Source: Ruminococcus sp. (GTDB lineage Bacteria; Bacillota; Clostridia; Oscillospirales; Ruminococcaceae). Taken from it: a stretch of DNA of 10,213 nt. The notes below the pieces were generated by a model, which was given only the letters and a program-made list of their open reading frames with translations, did no database searches and was not told where the DNA came from. This document shows positions 5,856 to 10,213 of the stretch, in pieces (within the stretch, counting starts at the first letter, position 1; each line of letters begins with the position of its first letter). The stretch spans positions 1 to 10,213 of the forward strand of contig DMBA01000278.1 in NCBI GenBank assembly GCA_003446315.1, written 5' to 3'. Both the position numbers and the translations under genes were made by a program.

Positions 5856-7154
5856 TTATGCTTCCGGTTCGAACATTTCACCGAGTGAAATATTGGAATA
5901 ATCCTCTGTAAAGTGTTCCGGTGTATCCAGCCGGATGGGGGATGATTTGCCTGTTTGCATATTTTTGAGCTGACCGGAGCCTTGTTCCAGCTCATTGGAA
6001 CCGAGCACGACCAGATATTTTGTGCCGAGCTTATTTGCATATTTCATCTGCGATTTGAAGGAGCGTTCCAGCAGATCGAATTCTGCACGGATGCCAAGCT
6101 CACGCAGCGCATAGGCATAGCGCAAAGCGGTCGGTCTTGCGGCAGCATCCATCGGTGCAAGATAAACATCGCATTTTTTCTGCTCCATGAAGGCACATTC
6201 CTGCTGTTCCATGGTGAGGATGAGGCGTTCCAGACCCATGCCGAAGCCGAGTGCGGGGATGCTCTGACCGCCGAGCTGCTCGATCAAGCCGTCATATCTG
6301 CCGCCGGCACAAACGGTGCCCTGTGCGCCGATGCTTGTCGTAATGAACTCAAAAACGGTTTTGGTATAGTAATCCAGACCGCGGACGATCTTCGGATTGA
6401 TGACATATTCCACGCCCATATCGGTCAGCGCAGATTTCACGGCATCAAAATGTGCATTGCATTCCTCGCAGAGATAATCGAGAATGACCGGTGCATCCTT
6501 TGCGATTGCCTGATCTTCCGGGCTTTTGCAGTCCAGCAGGCGCATCGGATTGCGCACCAGACGCTCCTGACAGGTTTCGCAGAGCTGATCCTTATGCGGG
6601 GTGAAATATGCTTTCAGCGCTTCCTGATATTTTGCGCGGCATTTCGGGCAGCCGATGCTGTTGATATTGAGCACGATATCCTTCAGACCAAGGCGGTCGA
6701 GGACGGTTTTGCCGAGCAGAATGACTTCTGCATCTGCATACGGAGAAGCAGCGCCTGCCATTTCCACGCCAAACTGATGGAATTCACGGAGTCTGCCGGC
6801 TTGCGGACGTTCATGACGGAAGCAGGAGAGCTGATAAAAGACTTTTTGCGGCAGGGCATCAGCGAGCATGCCGTTCTGGAGCATGGCGCGGATGGTGCCG
6901 GCGGTGCCTTCCGGACGCAGGGTGAATTTTGTTTCCTTTGCGATGACAGAATACATTTCCTTCTGCACAACGTCTGTGGTTTCGCCGACGGAGCGCTGGA
7001 ACAGTTCTGTCTGTTCGAAGGTGGGGATGCGGATCTCAGAGAAGCCGAAGCTCTCCGCAATTTCGCGTGTGACTTTTTCAACGGTATTCCACTTGTGAAT
7101 GCGTTCCGGTGTTACGTCTTCTGTTCCGTTGGGGCGCTTGAGATAATTTGCCAT
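5856..7154 (-). CDS. hisS: Histidyl-tRNA synthetase
   Basis: This class II aminoacyl-tRNA synthetase of 432 residues charges tRNA-His. Seen: the N-terminal RPNGTEDVTP; motif 2 FRHERPQAGRLREFHQFG (112-129); the HisRS signatures RGLDYYTKTVFE (258-269) and AGGRYDGL (283-290); motif 3 GFGMGLERL (303-311); and a C-terminal anticodon-binding domain from about 325. The insertion domain carries seven Cys, mostly in pairs (169/172, 192/195, 209, 229/232), a likely metal-binding module seen in many Firmicutes HisRS proteins. ATG 7154 is preceded by GAAAGGAAG, which overlaps the end of the small upstream gene, 12 nt away. aspS, the usual partner in Firmicutes, is not next to it; a PBP gene follows instead. 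Confidence 0.97.
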   Translation of the reverse strand: MANYLKRPNGTEDVTPERIHKWNTVEKVTREIAESFGFSEIRIPTFEQTELFQRSVGETTDVVQKEMYSVIAKETKFTLRPEGTAGTIRAMLQNGMLADALPQKVFYQLSCFRHERPQAGRLREFHQFGVEMAGAASPYADAEVILLGKTVLDRLGLKDIVLNINSIGCPKCRAKYQEALKAYFTPHKDQLCETCQERLVRNPMRLLDCKSPEDQAIAKDAPVILDYLCEECNAHFDAVKSALTDMGVEYVINPKIVRGLDYYTKTVFEFITTSIGAQGTVCAGGRYDGLIEQLGGQSIPALGFGMGLERLILTMEQQECAFMEQKKCDVYLAPMDAAARPTALRYAYALRELGIRAEFDLLERSFKSQMKYANKLGTKYLVVLGSNELEQGSGQLKNMQTGKSSPIRLDTPEHFTEDYSNISLGEMFEPEA

Positions 7155-7166
7155 GAAAACTTCCTT

Positions 7167-7361
7167 TCAATCGTCAGCGTCAGATTTGCTGTCCTGCAAG
7201 CCGAATCTGACTTTTTCGAGTTCCTTTTGTGTACGGTAAGTGCGGCTTCTGAGACAATAGAGACAGCCGCCGTGATTGCGGCAGGTCACATCAACCTGCT
7301 TGTTGATGCCATAGGGTTTCCGGTGTTCTTTGCCGGATTGAATGGCTTTACAGAGCGACAT
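7167..7361 (-). CDS. Small Cys/His protein of unknown function, 64 aa
   Basis: This is a 64-residue, strongly basic protein. Residues 27-36 hold TCRNHGGCLYC, in which Cys27, His30, Cys33 and Cys36 could bind a metal; Cys4 and His13 add further possible ligands (MSLCKAIQSGKEHRK). A Lys/Glu-rich helix and an acidic tail follow. ATG 7361 has an excellent AAAGGAG 12 nt upstream, and the stop lies 12 nt before the hisS start, with the hisS ribosome binding site overlapping the stop region. The tight spacing and good initiation signals make a real gene likely despite its size. I have a weak recollection of similar short HGxCxxC proteins in Clostridia but cannot name a family. A role with hisS or in RNA binding would be a guess. 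Confidence 0.75.
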   Translation of the reverse strand: MSLCKAIQSGKEHRKPYGINKQVDVTCRNHGGCLYCLRSRTYRTQKELEKVRFGLQDSKSDADD

Positions 7362-7394
7362 CGCAGCACACTCCTTTCAAGGGTATGCATAGCA

Positions 7395-7424
7395 ATTGCC
7401 CCTTTCTGCTTTGGAAGGGGCAAT
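7395..7424. other. Strong hairpin between the mgsA-like and 64-aa genes
   Basis: ATTGCCCCTT (7395-7404) pairs perfectly with AAGGGGCAAT (7415-7424) around a 10-nt loop. It lies just past the MgsA-family stop on the minus strand but lacks a U-run there (TTGCTATGC follows), and the plus-strand tail is only moderately T-rich. It may be an inefficient terminator, an attenuator or an mRNA processing/stability element that sets the downstream 64-aa-hisS-PBP level. Confidence 0.5.
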
Positions 7425-7442
7425 GTTGTTATTTTCTGTTTG

Positions 7443-7850
7443 TCACATGACCTGCGGGTTTCCGATTTCACGCCAGTCGAGATCGCCGCGTTCGAGGGCA
7501 AGGATCAGCGCCTCTGCGGTAGCGATATTGGTAGCGACCGGAACATTGTGCACATCGCACAGCCGGAGCAGGTTCATATCATTGGGTTCCGTGGCTTTGG
7601 GATTGATGGGATCACGGAAGAACAAGAGCACATCAATCTCGTCACAGGAGATGCGAGCAGAAATTTCCTGACCGCCGCCCTGTGCACCGCTGAGAAAGCG
7701 TTTGATCGGGAGACCGGTAGCTTCAGCGACCTGTTTTCCGGTTGTGCCTGTAGCACAAAGAACGTGGCGGCTGAGCACAGCCGAATAAGCAGTGCAGAAC
7801 TGGATCATCAATTCCTTCTTCGCATCGTGGGCAATTAAAGCAATCGTCAT
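7443..7850 (-). CDS. mgsA: Methylglyoxal synthase family protein with altered active site
   Basis: This is a 135-residue MGS-fold protein. True MgsA converts dihydroxyacetone phosphate to methylglyoxal and phosphate. Seen: [10 protein letters not shown] at the N-terminus (His8 equals E. coli His19), the phosphate-binding ATGTTG (33-38), LSGAQGGGQ (53-61), FFRDP (77-81) and [10 protein letters not shown] (104-113). Length and order fit MgsA well. However, aligned by eye with E. coli MgsA, the catalytic Asp71 of GGDQ is Gly60, His98 is Thr87 and Asp101 is Asn90; only Asp91 (here Asp80) and His19 are kept. The family assignment is secure but catalytic activity is doubtful; a ligand-sensing MGS-domain role is possible. 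ATG 7850 has AAAGGAT about 10 nt upstream. The MinD-like gene lies 85 nt upstream on the same strand, so they are probably cotranscribed. Confidence 0.88.
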   Translation of the reverse strand: MTIALIAHDAKKELMIQFCTAYSAVLSRHVLCATGTTGKQVAEATGLPIKRFLSGAQGGGQEISARISCDEIDVLLFFRDPINPKATEPNDMNLLRLCDVHNVPVATNIATAEALILALERGDLDWREIGNPQVM

Positions 7851-7935
7851 GTGGAATCATCCTTTCTGGAATATATGATGTAAGATATTGTAATTGTCGC
7901 GCGGTGCGTCCTGCATCGTGCAGGCAAGAGCCGAA

Positions 7936-8676
7936 TTAGCTGATTTTGACAGTCAGCGGCGCATTTTCACCCCGCAAGCGCTTCGAAATCGCATCAAACG
8001 CAGCGAGGCTCGGCGCAGTAGACGGGATCGGTTCGCCTTTACCGGTAGAGATCACGAGCTGATAATCTTCCGGAATAACACCGATGAGCTGGACACCGAT
8101 CGTATCAATGATCTCATCAAGGTCGCGGACGAGCTGCGCACCGAGTGCTTTCTTGCTGACTTTATTGATAATCAGGCGCTGACGGCGATTGCCGCGCACA
8201 TAGAACTCATCAGACATCATCTGCGCATCGCGCACACAGATCGGATCGGGTGTTGTGACAACGAGGATGAGGTTTGCTTGTTCCACAATATCAAAGACAT
8301 GGTTATTGATACCGGCACCGGTGTCTATGATGATATAGTCATAGTATTTACGGACAGACTGACAAATATCAATGATCTGTTCTACAGTGACCTGCAGGAA
8401 CGGGTTTTTCGGAGCGCAGAGCACAAACAGATTGCTTGCCATCGGAACGCGGGTGACTGCGTCAACAGCAGAAACCTTTCCGTCGAGCACATCGCTGAGG
8501 TCATATTTGATTTGTCCTGTCATACCGAAAATAATGTCGATGCAGCGAAGACCGAAATCAAGCTCAATGATGAGGGTACGGCTGCCCTGTTTTGCAAGGG
8601 TATAGCCCAGACCCGCACAGATAGAGGATTTACCGGTTCCGCCTTTTCCGGATGTAACCGCAATCGTTTTTGACAT
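7936..8676 (-). CDS. MinD-like deviant Walker A ATPase lacking the membrane-targeting helix
   Basis: This is a 246-residue SIMIBI-class P-loop ATPase of the MinD/ParA group. Seen: deviant Walker A SGKGGTGKSS (residues 9-18), with signature Lys11 and Lys16 at the same positions as in E. coli MinD; ELDFGLRCIDIIFGM (38-52), matching the MinD block DFDIGLRNLDLIMG but with Glu38 for Asp38; IIIDTGAGI as Walker B; VTTPDP; and IGVIPEDYQ plus GEP near the end, both MinD hallmarks. The C-terminus stops at RLRGENAPLTVKIS, without the amphipathic helix that binds MinD to membrane. No minC or minE is adjacent. A division-site role is therefore uncertain; a soluble MinD-like or FlhG-like regulator is an alternative. 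ATG 8676 has AAAGGAG upstream and a strong promoter drives the gene. Confidence 0.88.
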   Translation of the reverse strand: MSKTIAVTSGKGGTGKSSICAGLGYTLAKQGSRTLIIELDFGLRCIDIIFGMTGQIKYDLSDVLDGKVSAVDAVTRVPMASNLFVLCAPKNPFLQVTVEQIIDICQSVRKYYDYIIIDTGAGINNHVFDIVEQANLILVVTTPDPICVRDAQMMSDEFYVRGNRRQRLIINKVSKKALGAQLVRDLDEIIDTIGVQLIGVIPEDYQLVISTGKGEPIPSTAPSLAAFDAISKRLRGENAPLTVKIS

Positions 8677-8769
8677 ATCGTAAGACTCCTTTCGAGCACC
8701 GCCGGCACAGAAAAGATGTCGGCAGATAAAATACGAGTGAGAAGTGGTGCCGTGTATACAAAGATGGCT

Positions 8770-8800
8770 GGTACTGTCTTCAAAAGGACATGCGTGTACC
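8770..8800 (-). promoter_or_regulatory. 5'-end hairpin of the minD-like transcript
   Basis: In the minus-strand transcript, GGTAC (8800-8796) pairs with GTACC (8774-8770), and TGTC (8790-8787) pairs with GACA (8778-8775); one side has a 5-nt bulge and the loop has 8 nt. The hairpin begins at the predicted transcription start. A second possible pairing (CGGCAC with GTGCCG) lies nearer the start codon. No known riboswitch class is recognised. An mRNA-stabilising or regulatory leader is possible. Confidence 0.45.
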
Positions 8801-8806
8801 TCTTAT

Positions 8807-8835
8807 ATTATACCCGCAAATCGCATTTTTGTCAA
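8807..8835 (-). promoter_or_regulatory. Consensus sigma-A promoter for the minD-like gene
   Basis: On the minus strand, TTGACA (8830-8835) and TATAAT (8807-8812) are both perfect consensus hexamers with the optimal 17-bp spacer. Transcription should start near 8800, giving a leader of about 124 nt before the minD-like ATG. It probably drives minD-like and mgsA-like, with read-through into hisS and the PBP gene. Confidence 0.9.
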
Positions 8836-8846
8836 ATCCATTTTTG

Positions 8847-8872
8847 AAAAAAACCGAAAGATTGTAAGGTTT
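8847..8872 (-). terminator. Possible weak terminator after the rnpB-linked membrane protein gene
   Basis: AAACC and GGTTT form a 5-bp stem around a 12-nt loop, followed on the minus strand by four more T's. It sits about 80 nt beyond the stop of the upstream gene and just before the minD-like promoter. The stem is short, so this is tentative. The 8836-8951 spacer also holds the palindromic arms GAATTCG/CGAATTC (8877-8913). Confidence 0.3.
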
Positions 8873-8951
8873 GTAAGAATTCGCAATCATGCTTTGTGCA
8901 ATCTGACGAATTCTGAGGGCAGTCAGAAGGATACAAAGGGGAAAATGCCGG

Positions 8952-9623
8952 TTATGCTGCTGTATCGGCGGCATTTGTACCGGAAAGAACGGCAGTTGTC
9001 TGTGCAGCGGCAGGGTCTTCCGTGCCGGTCGGGAGCGTTTCCGCGCCCCGATCTGCAATGCTGATGCTATGGATCATGGAATCAAACTGCATATCATATT
9101 TGCCGAAGGTATCGGCACTGCTCTTGCAGGTAATGATATAAACGAAGCAGTCCTTCACAGCGATTGCCGTCATACATTTCATATGAGCCGTTTTGTTTTC
9201 GCCGACGATGGAATAGGTGAAAACGAGCTGTGAAACGGTGGTATCGGAATTCTCAAAGGTTTTTTCGGAGAGCAGTTCATATTCATCGGCAGTTGCGGCA
9301 TATTGCGCTTTCACCTGTTCGGTATAGCTTGCCGTATTTTCGTTATAGTTTGCGAGTTCCTCACCGGTGACGATGACAGAAGCATCATCCTTGACATAAT
9401 ACTTGTCATAATATGCCGAAGCCGTTTCGGTAAAACCGGGCGGCACCTGAATGGTAATGCCGCTGGGCATCTGCGAGGGTACCACTTCAATATGGGTTTC
9501 GGTTGGCTCCGTGACAGAAGATTCTGCTGTATTGTCAGATTTGTTTTTCAGCATGGAGAGGACAAAAATCATCAGCATAACGATCACGATCAACAGGATC
9601 GGGACGATCACTTTTTTCAACAT
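8952..9623 (-). CDS. Membrane-anchored protein of unknown function, 223 aa
   Basis: I do not recognise a named family. Residues 1-4 are basic and residues 5-24 form one hydrophobic segment (a signal anchor; no lipobox Cys). A Ser/Thr/Glu-rich linker follows (about 27-50), then a compact domain (about 55-191) starting ITIQVPPGFTET and ending FDSMIHSISI. The alternating strands and the final helix-strand pattern recall PsbP/DcrB-like folds, by eye only. The tail (192-223) is low-complexity, rich in Ala, Thr and Asp. The domain probably sits on the outer face of the membrane. ATG 9623 has AAAGGA about 10 nt upstream. It lies 29 nt past the rnpB terminator with no clear promoter of its own, so it may depend on read-through or on a promoter inside rnpB. 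Confidence 0.78.
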   Translation of the reverse strand: MLKKVIVPILLIVIVMLMIFVLSMLKNKSDNTAESSVTEPTETHIEVVPSQMPSGITIQVPPGFTETASAYYDKYYVKDDASVIVTGEELANYNENTASYTEQVKAQYAATADEYELLSEKTFENSDTTVSQLVFTYSIVGENKTAHMKCMTAIAVKDCFVYIITCKSSADTFGKYDMQFDSMIHSISIADRGAETLPTGTEDPAAAQTTAVLSGTNAADTAA

Positions 9624-9651
9624 AGTGCCGGGTCCTTTCGGGTAAAATAAA

Positions 9652-9678
9652 AACCGGTGCGATTGCGGCGCACCGGTT
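9652..9678 (-). terminator. Rho-independent terminator of rnpB
   Basis: In the minus-strand sense, AACCGGTGCG (9678-9669) pairs perfectly with CGCACCGGTT (9661-9652) around a 7-nt loop, directly followed by TTTATTTTA. This is a strong 10-bp GC-rich terminator beginning at the RNase P RNA 3' end. Confidence 0.92.
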
Positions 9679-10050
9679 GTGACCAGACCTGTAAGCCGGG
9701 TTCTGTCTTCATTCTGTTTGGAATGACGGCAGCCATTTATCTAGGCACGCTGTCGCCGGCGTGCTCAAGCCGCCTATACGGGAGATCCGCCGAGCAGACG
9801 TTGCGATATCCCGTACCAATTCGGCGTTGCATCGGACAGGGTTTACACAGCAGCGCATTCTCATACGCTCTGGTGCGCTCTTACCGCACCTTTCCACCGT
9901 TACACCGGCAAAAGCCGATGCAGTCTCATCTCTGTTGCACTAGCCCTAGGGTCGCCCCCGGCTGCTGTTAGCAGCTGCCCTGCTCTATGATGCCCGGACT
10001 TTCCTCGTGCGCATAAAATCGCGCGCCGCGGCTGCCCGGTCTGCTCACAG
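9679..10050 (-). ncRNA. rnpB: RNase P RNA, bacterial class A
   Basis: This is the catalytic RNA of ribonuclease P, which removes 5' leaders from pre-tRNAs. Seen on the minus strand: conserved region I, GAGGAAAGTCCGGGCA (10006-9991); the block GGTGCGGTAAGAGCGCACC; TAGGCGGCTTGAGC; GCCTAGATAAATGGCTGCC; and conserved region V, ACAGAACCCGGCTTA near the 3' end, which pairs with region I to form helix P4. The ends form P1: GAGCAGACC (10046-10038) pairs with GGTCTGGTC (9689-9681) with one mismatch. The length of about 372 nt and the layout match class A (E. coli-like) rather than the Bacillus class B. Exact ends are estimated from P1, the promoter and the terminator; each may be off by a few bases. 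Confidence 0.97.
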
Positions 10051-10054
10051 CGTT

Positions 10055-10083
10055 ATTTTACCATATTTTGCGGATTTTGTCAA
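10055..10083 (-). promoter_or_regulatory. Sigma-A promoter of rnpB
   Basis: On the minus strand, TTGACA (10078-10083) and TAAAAT (10055-10060) are separated by 17 bp. The predicted start, around 10048, agrees with the RNase P RNA 5' end deduced from helix P1. Confidence 0.9.
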
Positions 10084-10097
10084 GGCGGCAGGCGCGT

Positions 10098-10202
10098 CAG
10101 GGGGCAATTTATAAAACAGCGCCGAAGTTTGGTTTTCTTGCGCAAAACCAATGAGGGGTCATATTCTCAGGTTATTTTGGAACCAGATTTGAGTCAAAAT
10201 AA
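10098..10202. other. Non-coding stretch with two hairpins upstream of rnpB
   Basis: No gene is visible from 10084 to the window end. Two perfect 8-bp stems occur: TTGGTTTT/AAAACCAA (10129-10151, 7-nt loop) and TTATTTTG/CAAAATAA (10172-10202, 15-nt loop). Two similar short motifs, GGGGGCAATTT (10100-10110) and GAGGGGTCATATT (10153-10165), lie about 50 bp apart. This could be the edge of an intergenic repeat, the 3' end of a gene beyond the window, or chance structure. Confidence 0.35.
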
Positions 10203-10213
10203 AAGTTTCGCTC

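Noticed and set aside
5955..7838. A 627-codon open frame on the plus strand across hisS, the 64-aa gene and the mgsA-like gene
   Set aside because: It is antisense to well-recognised proteins; its translation is Phe/Cys/His-rich and family-less, and there is no ribosome binding site. It is a shadow of the codon pattern on the real strand.
9657..9971. A 104-codon plus-strand frame and a 62-codon minus-strand frame over the rnpB region
   Set aside because: The region is RNase P RNA with its conserved core, promoter and terminator; the frames are incidental.
1..10213. CRISPR arrays, tRNA genes, transposases, phage or toxin-antitoxin genes
   Set aside because: I looked for regularly spaced repeats, cloverleaf signals and characteristic protein motifs, and saw none.

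Overview
The window looks like chromosome from an anaerobic, low-to-mid-GC Gram-positive bacterium of the Clostridia, most likely a Ruminococcus-like member of the Oscillospiraceae. Support comes from a class III (oxygen-sensitive) ribonucleotide reductase, AAAGGAG-type ribosome binding sites throughout, a class A RNase P RNA, near-consensus sigma-A promoters, and a PBP2 / MinD / MgsA association that echoes the Clostridia mreBCD-pbp2-minCDE-mgsA cell-shape cluster. The genus is an inference; I could not run a search.

Left part (1-3290). The window opens inside nrdD (anaerobic ribonucleotide reductase, C-terminal zinc ribbon and glycyl-radical loop), translationally coupled by a GTGA overlap to its activase nrdG. 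A bidirectional terminator separates these from a convergent minus-strand gene for a membrane-anchored protein of unknown function. Divergent from that gene is a ZmaR-like GNAT acetyltransferase. It is followed on the same strand by a TipA/Mta-type MerR regulator that has its own 19-bp-spacer promoter with a built-in palindrome. The regulator gene also carries an internal Shine-Dalgarno and ATG, placed to make the ligand-binding domain alone.

Right part (3361-10060), all on the minus strand. Reading in the direction of transcription: the rnpB promoter, RNase P RNA and its terminator; a membrane-anchored protein of unknown function; a strong promoter with a hairpin leader; a MinD-like ATPase; a methylglyoxal-synthase-family protein; a 64-residue Cys/His protein; hisS; a class B penicillin-binding protein (PBP2-like); and an ArsC/Spx-family protein overlapping the PBP gene by ATGA. 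The series ends at a bidirectional terminator.

No CRISPR array, tRNA, transposase or phage gene was seen. The observations most worth a second look are: the MgsA homologue lacks three of the residues known as catalytic in E. coli MgsA; the MinD homologue lacks the C-terminal amphipathic helix and has no MinC or MinE beside it; and the tipA-like gene appears built to give two proteins from one reading frame.
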